Shown one piece after another: positions 8,404 to 17,500 of a stretch of DNA of 64,000 bases (position 1 is the stretch's first letter; the number at the start of each line of letters is the position of its first letter). Location: positions 1-64,000 of the forward strand of contig CAVTEQ010000003.1 of assembly GCA_963733935.1 (NCBI GenBank), written 5' to 3'. The notes beneath the pieces were generated by a model. The model did not search any database. It saw only the letters and a list, made by a program, of their open reading frames with translations, and was not told the DNA's origin. The translations under genes and the position numbers were made by a program. This stretch comes from JAHFUA01 sp963733935. GTDB taxonomy: Bacteria > Acidobacteriota > Terriglobia > Terriglobales > Acidobacteriaceae.

Positions 8404-8533
8404 GAGTAGGATCCTCGTAGTGACCGGCGACTCAAATTAGATGCTGTTATTGACGTGGAAATCCGGCGCGCCAGACAACGACTTGCGCACAGAAAGACTC
8501 AGGAGCAACCCCCGCGATTGTTCGTAAACAAAC

Positions 8534-8974
8534 TTACCTGCCGATATCCTCGTTCCAGAGATCGGGATGCTCGGCGATGAAGCTCCGCATCAGGGCGATG
8601 CACTCGGCATCGTCGAGCACGCTGACGCTCACGCCGCGCTGGGCAAAGAGATCCTCGGCGCCCAGAAAGTTGCGATTTTCTCCGATCACTACGCGCGGAA
8701 TGCGAAACAGCAGGCTGGTCCCGGTACACATGATGCACGGGCTGAGCGTGCTGACCAGCGTGAGCTGCGGCCAGTCGCGCCGACGTCCGGCGTTGCGGAT
8801 GCAAACCACCTCGGCATGAGCCGTGGGATCGCCGCTTTGCACCCGCAGGTTGTGGCCCCGCGCCACGATGTGGCCAGTGGCATCGGCCAGCACCGAGCCA
8901 ATGGGCAAACCGCCTTCCTGTAATCCAAGTTTCGCCTCGGCGATAGCTTCGCGAAGAAGCTGTCCATCATCCAT
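8534..8974 (-). CDS. Cytosine deaminase, fungal (Fcy1)-like
   Basis: 146-aa zinc-dependent deaminase, probably converting cytosine to uracil or acting on a related base. The active site is complete: His53-Ala-Glu55 in TAHAEV, and Cys80 and Cys83 in LSPCIMC. The C-terminal part (VVIGENRNFLGAEDLF, then LWNEDIG) follows the yeast cytosine deaminase family rather than bacterial CodA or the tRNA deaminase TadA. The ATG at 8974 has an AGGTG site; the upstream TTG at 8995 is less likely. It is 42 nt downstream of the SPFH gene and may be co-transcribed with it. Confidence 0.82.
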   Translation of the reverse strand: MDDGQLLREAIAEAKLGLQEGGLPIGSVLADATGHIVARGHNLRVQSGDPTAHAEVVCIRNAGRRRDWPQLTLVSTLSPCIMCTGTSLLFRIPRVVIGENRNFLGAEDLFAQRGVSVSVLDDAECIALMRSFIAEHPDLWNEDIGR

Positions 8975-9016
8975 GATCGCACCTCGTACCAGCAACTTGT
9001 GTTCGCCCGGATCCGG

Positions 9017-9859
9017 TTATTGTCCCAGGATCAGCGGCAGCCCATTCTTGCTGTTGCCTATCACCACGATTTTGCTGTTCGGGCTCCGCGCCAGGGACTC
9101 GGTGGCCTCGATTCCCTTCCACTCCAGCAGCGCCGGGCTGATACCCTGCGCAACGATCTGCTGGAAGTCGTGGATGCCCTGGGCTTCGATGCGTTTGCGG
9201 TCCGCCTCCTGCCGCTCCTTCTGCAGGCGGAAGGACATGGCCAGCGATTCCTGCTCCGCCTGCTGCTTGGTTTCGATGGAGGCCTTCAGCGTGGCCGGAA
9301 GCTGGATGTCGCGCAGCAACACGTTCTCCACCTCGATGCCGCGCTTGCCCAGTTCGCGCGAAAGCTGCACATAGATTTCCTGGGCCACCTTCTCTCGCTC
9401 CCCGGTGTAGAGGGCGTTGGCCGAGTGCGACGCGGTTGCCTCGCGAATGGCGGCGCGCAGGCTGGGCTCAACCAGGGTCTCGATATACATGGGCCCAATG
9501 TGCTGGTAAAGATCGGCAGCCCGGCCGGGATTCAAGTGGAACAGCAGCGAGGTGTCCAGCGCCATCACCAGTCCTTCGCTCGAGGGCACGCTGGCCGACT
9601 CCTTGATCTGCTCGGTGCGGATCGACATCACGTTGTTGGACTTGAACGGGCTCACCAGATGTATGCCTTCGGGCAGCACTTCTCCGGTGACGCGGCCGAA
9701 AAGGGTAAGCACGCCCACGCAGCCCGACGGCACTTTGGCCACCGCCGCAAACAGCAGAATCACAATGAAGAACCCGGCCACCGCTATCGCCACCAGCCGG
9801 AAAACAGGGACCCCTCCCGCATCGATGACTCTATCTTTGTCGAATCCGAAATTCGCCAT
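9017..9859 (-). CDS. SPFH/Band 7 (prohibitin-like) membrane protein
   Basis: 280-aa membrane-anchored scaffold protein. One N-terminal helix (LVAIAVAGFFIVILLFAAVA) is followed by a Band 7 domain (VGVLTLFGRVTGEVLPEGIH, then EVENVLLRDIQLPATLKASI) and a charged coiled coil (KQQAEQESLAMSFRLQKERQ). Such proteins form oligomeric rings that organise membranes or regulate proteases; no partner protease is adjacent. The ATG at 9859 has a CAGGAGGCG site, so the GTG/ATG further upstream was not used. Confidence 0.88.
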   Translation of the reverse strand: MANFGFDKDRVIDAGGVPVFRLVAIAVAGFFIVILLFAAVAKVPSGCVGVLTLFGRVTGEVLPEGIHLVSPFKSNNVMSIRTEQIKESASVPSSEGLVMALDTSLLFHLNPGRAADLYQHIGPMYIETLVEPSLRAAIREATASHSANALYTGEREKVAQEIYVQLSRELGKRGIEVENVLLRDIQLPATLKASIETKQQAEQESLAMSFRLQKERQEADRKRIEAQGIHDFQQIVAQGISPALLEWKGIEATESLARSPNSKIVVIGNSKNGLPLILGQ

Positions 9860-9977
9860 GGCTTTCGCCTCCTGCGGGCATTGTATGGGCAGGGTCAAAC
9901 TTCACTACCACCTGACGTATGGCTTGCAGGCGGCCGGTCGAAGCGCGATACTGTCGCGTCCATTTACGGAGGTCCTC

Positions 9978-10349
9978 ATGCAACATGCGCCCGGATTTCT
10001 GAAGCTGGTCAACGACGCCAAGCAGCGCGTCCGCGAAACCAACGTGGATGAAGTCAAAGACATGCTCGATCGCGGGGAGAAGTTCGTGCTCATCGATGTG
10101 CGCGAGGAGAGCGAGTACGCCAAAGACCACCTGCCGGGCGCGATCCACTTGGGCAAGGGCATTATTGAGCGCGATATCGAGCAGCGGGTGCCCGATCCCA
10201 AGACTCCCGTCGTGCTTTATTGTGGCGGAGGCTTCCGATCTGCTCTGGCTGCGGACAACGTGCAGAAGATGGGATACAGCAACGTGCTTTCCATGGATGG
10301 CGGCATCCGCGTATGGCGGGAGAAGGGATTGCCGCTGACCAAGGCTTAG
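9978..10349 (+). CDS. Rhodanese-domain sulfurtransferase
   Basis: 123-aa single-domain rhodanese, a sulfur carrier or transferase. The domain opens with VLIDVREESEYAKDHLPGA. It carries the catalytic Cys82 in the six-residue loop CGGGFRS, expected to hold the persulfide. An ACGGAGGT ribosome site fixes the ATG at 9978; the frame upstream overlaps the divergent SPFH gene and is not coding. Its stop overlaps the end of a convergent small gene. Confidence 0.88.
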   Translation: MQHAPGFLKLVNDAKQRVRETNVDEVKDMLDRGEKFVLIDVREESEYAKDHLPGAIHLGKGIIERDIEQRVPDPKTPVVLYCGGGFRSALAADNVQKMGYSNVLSMDGGIRVWREKGLPLTKA

Positions 10350-10579
10350 GCGGTTCGTCTCAGTTTGGTGCGGCGCTCGGCCGTAACCGGCGCCGGGCGC
10401 TCGGCCCGTCGGCGTTGGCGACGTTTGCGGCTGGCATCGAGCTCCAGCATGCGGGCGAGCAGGGTCAGCCACATACGCGTCTCTTCCCTGTCGGCAGCCG
10501 CAGCCATGCCGCGAAGCGCAGCTACGTCGCGCGACGCAATGGCGTCGCGAACCTCTTGTCCCCACTTGTCGTTGGCCAA
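10346..10579 (-). CDS. Small arginine-rich hypothetical protein
   Basis: 77 aa, unrecognised. Starts at a TTG (MANDKWGQEVRDAI) with a GGAGCG site 8-12 nt upstream. It is mostly helical, with a highly basic tail (DASRKRRQRRRAERPAP). It ends within the last codon of the convergent rhodanese gene. Coding is plausible because of the ribosome site and the amphipathic composition, but it could be a chance frame in GC-rich DNA. Confidence 0.45.
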   Translation of the reverse strand: MANDKWGQEVRDAIASRDVAALRGMAAAADREETRMWLTLLARMLELDASRKRRQRRRAERPAPVTAERRTKLRRTA

Positions 10580-10638
10580 GGGTGGCGCTCCTTGAACCTG
10601 ATTGCAGGGGCCTTAGTAATACGAGGCGGGAAGCATAC

Positions 10639-10670
10639 GCTTGCATCGTCTTTGATGCAAGCCCCTTTTT
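10639..10670 (+). terminator. Rho-independent terminator
   Basis: Perfect 9-bp stem GCTTGCATC (10639-10647) and GATGCAAGC (10654-10662), loop GTCTTT, then CCC and TTTTT. It is oriented to end rightward transcription coming from the rhodanese gene before the kinase gene. Confidence 0.8.
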
Positions 10671-10834
10671 CCGCCGCCGCTTAACGCCTCAACCGAGCGA
10701 GAACCCTGCACTGTCAGCTCTTGCGGGTAGCAAGCCGTGCCGCTAGAGCCAGATAGCAACCAGCCGTTGCTCGGCTGCCTCAAGAAACGGCGCAAGCTCC
10801 CTGCCGACGTGATATTTTCTTAGGGCTCTGAACC

Positions 10835-12910
10835 ATGAACCTGCAGAAGATAGGTCGTTACAACATCATTGCGGAGCTCGGCAAGGGCGCCATGGGAGTG
10901 GTCTATAAGGCCACCGATCCCAACATCGGGCGCATCGTGGCGGTCAAGACCACGCGCCTCGACACCCACGGCCTGGCGGCCGATGATCTGTTGCGCCGCT
11001 TCCAGAACGAGGCCCGTTCGGCCGGCACGCTGAGCCATCCCAACATCGTCACCATCTACGATGCGGGCGAGGAAAACGGCGTTTTTTACATCGCCATGGA
11101 GTACCTCGAGGGCGAAACGCTGGACGCCCTGCTCAGCCGCCATCGCTCTCTTCCGGTGGAAAAAGTGATCGAGATCGTGCGCCAGGTTTGCGCCGGGCTC
11201 GACTATGCCCACGCTCACGGGGTGGTCCATCGCGACATCAAGCCGGCCAACATCATGCTGGCAACCGGCGGCGCCGTGAAGGTGATGGATTTTGGCATCG
11301 CCAAAGCCGGCGGCACCATGACCGCCACCGGCACCGTGCTGGGCACGCCGAATTACATGTCCCCGGAGCAGGTAAAGGGCAAGCACATCGACGGCCGCTC
11401 TGACCTGTTCAGCATCGGCGTGCTGCTGTACGAAATGCTCACCGGCGAGAAGCCCTTCGACGGGCAGAACATCACGACCATCATTTACAAGATCGTTTCC
11501 GAAGATCCCATCCCGCCCCGCGAACTGGACGTCACCATTCATCCCGGCCTCAGCTCCGTGGTGACGAAAGCCCTGGCCAAGGCGCCGGATGAGCGCTATC
11601 AGACCGGTGCATCGCTGGTGGCGGACCTGGAGAACTACAAATCGTTTGGATCGGAAGCCGGCGCCACGCAAGTAATCTCTACCGCTGCCGCCGACGCCAC
11701 CGGCGATCAGACGCTCGTGACCGCCGCGCCGGTCTCGGCGAAGCCAGCGGGGCCGGCTGCGGTGACCGCGGCTGTTACGCCGGCTGCGGCAGCGCCTGCC
11801 GTGATGCCGCCCAGGACGCCAGCGCCTGTCGCGGCTCCCGCTCGAAAGCGGCCACCGCTGCGTACCGACACGTTGGTGCTGGTCGGCGCAGTCCTGTTGC
11901 TGCTGGTCACCGTGGGATTGGTCTGGCGTGTGTACAACCGCCGTCGCCAGGAGCGACAGCAGCAGGAAGCGGCTGCCGCGGTACAGAGCGCCCCGGCCGT
12001 GCAGGAGCCTGCTGTTCCGCCTCCGCCAGTTCCTCCTGCGGACACTGCGGCGACTACAACTCAGCCGGAGACGCCGCCGGCGGAGACCACGCCTGCTCCG
12101 GAAGCGAGCCAGCAGGCGCAAAGCTCTGCGCGCACCTCCGGCAAGTCAAAGGCGAAGTCGGCTGTGCCTCCACCGGCTCCTGCGCCACAGCCGCCATCAG
12201 CGCCGGCGGAGGCGCCCACGACCGGCAACGTCCACGTGACGTCGACTCCCGCCGGCGCCTCGGTCACCATCGATGGCAGTGGATCATTCGTTACGCCCTT
12301 CGATTCTCCGCCGCTCAAAGCCGGAACGCACTCCTTCAGCATCTCCAAACTGGGATACGCCTCTGCGCAGCGCAAGCTCGAAGTGGTCGTGGGCAAAACC
12401 AGCAGTCTTGAGGTTCCTCTCGCCGTCTCCGGCGCAGTGGTTGAAGTGAAAAGTGATCCCGGCGGCGCGGCCATCCTGCTCGACGGCAAGCCCACGAGCA
12501 AGTTCACGCCGGCGAGTTTGGCCGTTCCCCAGGGCGACCACACGATCCGCCTGCGCATGGAGGGTTACAAGGATGAGAACGTCTCGGTTCAGCTTGCCGA
12601 AGGCCAGACCCTCAGCTTGTCCCCGAAGCTGACTCCCGCCAAGGCATCCAAGCTGAAGCGCTTCTTCGGCGGCGGCGGTTCACCCGAGGGCATGGGCACG
12701 CTTGAAGTGACCACGCATCCGGATGGCGCCCACGTTACTCTGAACAACGCCGCCGTAGCCCAGACCACGCCCGCCAAGGTTACGGCCAAACCCGGCAAGT
12801 ACGAGCTCGCCATCATCCTCTCCGGCTACAAGACGGTCCGGCGCACCATTGAGATTGACAAAGGCAAAACGCTGGGTGTGGATGAAGTCCTGGAGAAGGA
12901 AAAGCCTTAG
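10835..12910 (+). CDS. Ser/Thr protein kinase with PEGA repeats
   Basis: 691-aa transmembrane Hanks-type kinase. The catalytic domain is complete at residues 8-270: glycine loop GKGAMGVVY, Lys38 in VAVKTT, HRDIKPANIM near 132, DFGIAKAGG near 152 and GTPNYMSPEQ. A long Pro/Ala-rich linker surrounds one membrane helix at about 346-366 (LVLVGAVLLLLVTVGLVWRV). Three extracytoplasmic PEGA domains follow at about 465-535, 537-600 and 622-687. The kinase would phosphorylate cytoplasmic Thr residues in response to envelope cues. The next gene, 8 nt downstream, encodes an FHA-domain cyclase, a natural phospho-Thr reader and candidate substrate. Confidence 0.93.
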   Translation: MNLQKIGRYNIIAELGKGAMGVVYKATDPNIGRIVAVKTTRLDTHGLAADDLLRRFQNEARSAGTLSHPNIVTIYDAGEENGVFYIAMEYLEGETLDALLSRHRSLPVEKVIEIVRQVCAGLDYAHAHGVVHRDIKPANIMLATGGAVKVMDFGIAKAGGTMTATGTVLGTPNYMSPEQVKGKHIDGRSDLFSIGVLLYEMLTGEKPFDGQNITTIIYKIVSEDPIPPRELDVTIHPGLSSVVTKALAKAPDERYQTGASLVADLENYKSFGSEAGATQVISTAAADATGDQTLVTAAPVSAKPAGPAAVTAAVTPAAAAPAVMPPRTPAPVAAPARKRPPLRTDTLVLVGAVLLLLVTVGLVWRVYNRRRQERQQQEAAAAVQSAPAVQEPAVPPPPVPPADTAATTTQPETPPAETTPAPEASQQAQSSARTSGKSKAKSAVPPPAPAPQPPSAPAEAPTTGNVHVTSTPAGASVTIDGSGSFVTPFDSPPLKAGTHSFSISKLGYASAQRKLEVVVGKTSSLEVPLAVSGAVVEVKSDPGGAAILLDGKPTSKFTPASLAVPQGDHTIRLRMEGYKDENVSVQLAEGQTLSLSPKLTPAKASKLKRFFGGGGSPEGMGTLEVTTHPDGAHVTLNNAAVAQTTPAKVTAKPGKYELAIILSGYKTVRRTIEIDKGKTLGVDEVLEKEKP

Positions 12911-12918
12911 TCCGCGCC

Positions 12919-14550
12919 ATGGCGAGACTTCTCATCTCGGCGCCCGACGGCAAGCGCGGCATTCTCGAAATCAACAAGCCGGTGATCACCGTCGGTCGCG
13001 GCAACGCCAACGACCTCGTGCTCAATGACCCCAGCGTCTCCCGCTTTCACGCGGTGGTGAAGCAGTCCGCGGAGGGCGCCGTGGTAATCGCCGACCGTGG
13101 CAGCACCAACGGCGTCATGGTGAACGGCGCACGCATCGCGTCCGAAGTCGAGCTCAAGAAGGGCGACCGGGCGCGCATTGGGGCGTACGAGCTGGTGTTC
13201 GAGTCCGTGGACGACGCGGCGTTGCGGATCCGCCGCGCCGAGATTCCCTCCGCCATCGAGAACGTGCTGCGCGGCGGCCTTGCCAGCCAGCACCTCAAGG
13301 TCCCTGAGACCGGCGCAGTGCCCGAGACCCGCGCCTCCGTGGAAAAGCTGGAGCGGGAGAACTTCCTCTTGCGCATGCTCTACGACGCCGGCAAAGCGCT
13401 GCACGCCAAGCTCTCCATCGACGACATCGCCGCCGAAGTCATGGGGTTGGCCTTTCGCGTAGAAGCGGTCGAGCGCGGCTTCATTATGCTGCTCGACGAC
13501 AAGGGCGATGTTACCCGCCAGACGGAAGTTCGCTATCGCGTGGCGCCGAGCAAGGAGCAGCCGGAGATCATCCTGAGCCGCTCGGTGCTGGAGCGCATGA
13601 AGACGGAGATGCAGCCCATCCTGATCACCGATCTCTCTGCCGATGAGCGCTTTCGCTCCAGCGAGAGCATGATGATCTCCGGCCTGCGCTCCGCCATCTG
13701 TGTGCCGCTGATTGCCCAGGGGCGGCTGGCCGGCGTGCTCTACGTGGACAACCTCAACCAGACCGCGGCCTTCACCCAGGATGAACTCGACGTGCTCACG
13801 GTAGTGGCGGCGCAAGCGGCCGCCGCCATCGATAGCGCCAAAACCCATGCCCAGCTCGCCGAGCACGCCATGCAGCGTTCGGCGATGGAGCGCTTTCTCT
13901 CGCCTGAAGTAGTAGAGATGATCGCCGCCAACCCGCAGGAGGTGAAACTCGGGGGCGTGAGCCAGAAGGTGACCATCCTCTTCGCCGACATCCGCAACTT
14001 CACCAGCCTCTCCGAAACGCTGCCGCCGGAAAAGATCGTCGAGATCCTCAACGAATATTTCACCCGCGTCACCGACGTCATCTTCGATCATGGCGGCACG
14101 CTCGATAAGTATCTCGGCGACGGCGTCATGGCGATTTTCGGCGCGCCCCTCTCCAAGGGGAATGACGCCGCCAGTGCCGTGCGGTCTGCCATCGCCATTC
14201 AGCGGCTGGTGGGGGAGATGAATCGCGACGCTTCCGCCCGCGGCTGGCCGCGTCTGGGAGTTGGGATTGGAGTGAATACCGGCATGGTAACCGCCGGGAA
14301 CATCGGCTCTCCACGCCGCATTGACTACACCGTGATCGGTGACCCGGTGAACGTCGCGGCGCGCCTGATGGCGAATGCCGGCGCCGGCCAAACCCTCATC
14401 TCCGAGGACACCGCGCGTGACCTGGGCGCGGATTCTGCATTTACCCTCTACCGTCTTGCCCCGTTGCAGGTAAAAGGCAAGAGCCAGCCCGTGCCGGTGT
14501 TCAGCGTCGATTCCGAACAGGAGACGCAGGAGATCCAGGCGCTGCGGTAA
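12919..14550 (+). CDS. FHA-GAF-class III adenylate/guanylate cyclase
   Basis: 543-aa soluble signalling enzyme. An FHA phosphothreonine-binding domain at 5-95 has the GRGNANDLVL, SRFH and STNG motifs. A linker and a GAF sensor domain at about 150-310 follow. A class III nucleotide cyclase domain lies at about 345-510. Metal-binding Asp residues are present in LFADIRNFT (about 356) and in YLGDGVMAIFG (about 399), and the NVAARL segment lies near 477. It probably makes cAMP. FHA binding to a phosphorylated partner, perhaps the kinase encoded just upstream, would link Ser/Thr phosphorylation to second-messenger output; that link is inferred from adjacency. Confidence 0.9.
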   Translation: MARLLISAPDGKRGILEINKPVITVGRGNANDLVLNDPSVSRFHAVVKQSAEGAVVIADRGSTNGVMVNGARIASEVELKKGDRARIGAYELVFESVDDAALRIRRAEIPSAIENVLRGGLASQHLKVPETGAVPETRASVEKLERENFLLRMLYDAGKALHAKLSIDDIAAEVMGLAFRVEAVERGFIMLLDDKGDVTRQTEVRYRVAPSKEQPEIILSRSVLERMKTEMQPILITDLSADERFRSSESMMISGLRSAICVPLIAQGRLAGVLYVDNLNQTAAFTQDELDVLTVVAAQAAAAIDSAKTHAQLAEHAMQRSAMERFLSPEVVEMIAANPQEVKLGGVSQKVTILFADIRNFTSLSETLPPEKIVEILNEYFTRVTDVIFDHGGTLDKYLGDGVMAIFGAPLSKGNDAASAVRSAIAIQRLVGEMNRDASARGWPRLGVGIGVNTGMVTAGNIGSPRRIDYTVIGDPVNVAARLMANAGAGQTLISEDTARDLGADSAFTLYRLAPLQVKGKSQPVPVFSVDSEQETQEIQALR

Positions 14551-14577
14551 CGCCGGTGTCCTTGCTGCGCACAGCCG

Positions 14578-17500
14578 CTACCAAGTCTTGGTGATGCGGG
14601 TATCGAAGCCAAAGCCGCCGTTCTGGTCGCGGGTGCCGCTGAGGGTAAGGCGCGGTGTTGCCTTGTACTGCACTTCGATGGTCTCGCGCTGGATGGCATT
14701 CACATCGGTCGAAAAAGTGACGTAGATCTGGCCGGTCACGCGCTGCTGCACGGTGATGCAGGCGCCCGGCGTCTGTTGGTTGCAGCCCAGGAGCGGGTCC
14801 ACGGAGAGGTGGGAGATGCCCGCGATTTTCTCCACCCGGCTGGTGACCTGGCCGCTCACTTGCGAAGCTATCGTCGATTCGGCTCCTAGGTTTCCTGGCG
14901 CTGGATTGGCAGCGGAAGCCTCTGAGGTCTTGCCGAAGGCCAGCAGGTTGATGATGTCGGAGGGCGGCAGCGAGGGGTCGGATATATACGTGGTGTGCAG
15001 GCGATCGCTCGGTCCCTGGAACTGCACGCGGATGTTGTATTGCTGAATGGTCGTCGTGACGTTCACGTTGACATTCGCCTGGGTTTCAACCGGGTTGACG
15101 AAATCTATCGTCCCGCTCTCGACCACGTAACGGTTGCCGTTCAAGAGATCGCCGCCGTTCAGGTTGACCCGGCCCAGGATGACGGGTTGCGCGGCTGTAC
15201 CTGTGACGCGAAGGTTGGCGTATCCCTGCAAGCTGAGGGTGCGGCTCGACAGATTGATATTGTTCGTCGACGACAGCGCCACCTCCAGTTGAACGTTCTG
15301 TGCCAGGCTCGGCGCCGGCGAAGGCGTGGTCTCTCCCCCGAACTGATTCATGAATGAGCTGAGATCAAAATCGGGAGTGAAGCTCAAGTTGTCGAGGTGT
15401 ACCTGACCTCCCAGGCGCGCGGCCTGCGGATTGCCGGTCAGGGTGAGGTCCGCGTTTACGGTCTCGCGCATGCCTTCGGGATACAGTACTCGCACACCCC
15501 TGGCGGCCACGGCCAAGTCGAACGTGAGTGACGACCGATAGACCACGCCTCCCGACGCCGTCACCGTGCCGCCGCCCATCGTGCCCTCGAAATGCGTTAC
15601 CTCCAGCCGGTCGCGCGTTAGAGTCAGCACGCCATTGCCGTTCCGCAGCCCGACAGGCAGATCACCGCTGGCCAGGCTGGCGTTGACGATCTGCACTTGC
15701 CCTTGCACGTCGGGATTGGCGCGCGTACCGAATGAATTGACGTTGAAGCGGAGCTGCCCGGAGGTGGTGAGGTCCGGACTGAGGAGCTGCGCCAGCCGCA
15801 GATCGACATCGCCCTCAAGCAGCAGCGACGCGGGCGCCTGGCTTTTGGTTGGAACCGTTCCCTGGAGCGTTAGGTTTGTGCCAGTGCCGCGCAGGTTTGT
15901 CCGCTGCAGCGCCAGCACGCCGTTGGTGAAATCGATGCGGACGGGACTCGCCGCGCCGATCTGCACCGCATTCTTGTAATTCACCTGCAAGGTCGGGATG
16001 ATGACGTGCGCCTCGATTTGCGACGTGTTCTTGAGCGGCCCACGCAGTGTGGCGTGCAACTCGGTTTGTCCGGTGACGCTCGCGGCCTGAGCCGGCGCGT
16101 ACGCTGCCAGAATCGCTTGCACCGGGATGGCCTGCGTATCGAGCGTCACCTGAGCGTTGTAGTCGCCGGTCAGGTTTACCGTTCCGCGCCCCCGAATCGA
16201 AGTGTTGATCACCTGGGAATCGAGCGCCACGTTGGCGGTATGATTCGCTACATCGGCTTTGAGTGAGATGCCAGTGATGGTCTGATCCTGGACCGTGAGC
16301 TGTGGCACGGTGAGCGATGCCGTGAGCTGCGGATTCTGGAACGTGCCCTGGCCGCTGGCTTGCAGGCTGAGTACGCCGGCCAGCTTCATGTTTCGCGCTT
16401 TTGGTGCCTGGAGCTGATCCAGCCGGACAGCAGCAGCTTCCAGTTGTACCTGGTAGCCCTGCTGCTTGGGAAAATAGCTGATCTGGGCTTGCAGCGGACC
16501 CGCCGGCGCGCGCACGGCCAGCTTGCCGTCCACCTGGCTACCGCTTCCTTGGAAGTTAAGGGTGACTGATTGGATCGGCTCCTGCGCGATTTTTGCCTGG
16601 ATGAGCGTCAGCGTGCCTTGCCCGGCTGGGTCCAGCTCCGAGCCGTGGAGAGACACGTTAGCGGACAGCTCACCGCTGACTGGCGCTTGCGACCCCGCAA
16701 GCTTCGCCAGATCGCCGACATTAACCTGGGAAGCATTGAGCGTCGCCTCGAGCGGGCTGCTTTCGCTGAAGGACCAACGCTTCAGTCCCGCGCGGAGGTT
16801 GAAGGTGATGCGGCCGCGTGGGACAGCGTCGAGCTCGCCATTGCGCAGGCTTGCTTCCGCCGGACTCAGGCTGACGTTGGTTCGCAGCATCCGCCACTGG
16901 GTGCCATGCACTCGCAGATTGGCCGCATTCCACTGGCCAGTGATCTGTGGCGCCTTGGTAGAGCCCTGGACCGATCCCACAAACGATCCCGTGCCGTAAA
17001 GCCCCAATGCAGATTGTTGCGGGCCGCTAAACGCATTCGCGACCGTCTCCAGTTCGTGCAGGTCGGCGGCTTGCATCCGCACCGCCAGGCTGGAGCGCTG
17101 GCTGACCGTGCCGTTGAGAGTCAGCGATGTCTGCGGCGTCCGCAGGTAGCTGTTTGCAAGCGTGATCTCGTTTCTCGCCGCCGCATACCGGGCATGGAGC
17201 GCTCCGTTGAGCGGCAGCGGCTTAGCTCCGCCCCTGCTGGGTGCTGCGCCGCCCTGGATGGTGGCATCCGCGCGCGCCACCAGATCGTCGAAACTTTTTC
17301 CCCAAGCGGCGTCGGCATCAGCGTCGAGAGTTCCGTTCAGGGCTACCTGCTGTGCCGCGGAGGAGTTGGCGACGTTCTTCAGACTGGCAAGCGACAACCC
17401 GCGCACCTTTGCCTGCAAGTGCGAGCGCTGGGCTCCGCCGAGGTCTCGCATGGTGATAGCAGCAGTCAGTTCGCCCCCCAACAAGCGCGCGCGCAGGTCT

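Noticed and set aside
10820..12121. 433-codon minus-strand frame opposite the kinase
   Set aside because: Arg/His-rich shadow of the kinase domain and linker.
12907..14391. 494-codon minus-strand frame opposite the FHA-cyclase
   Set aside because: Shadow frame; composition is His/Gly/Arg-rich with no fold, while the plus strand carries three recognisable domains.
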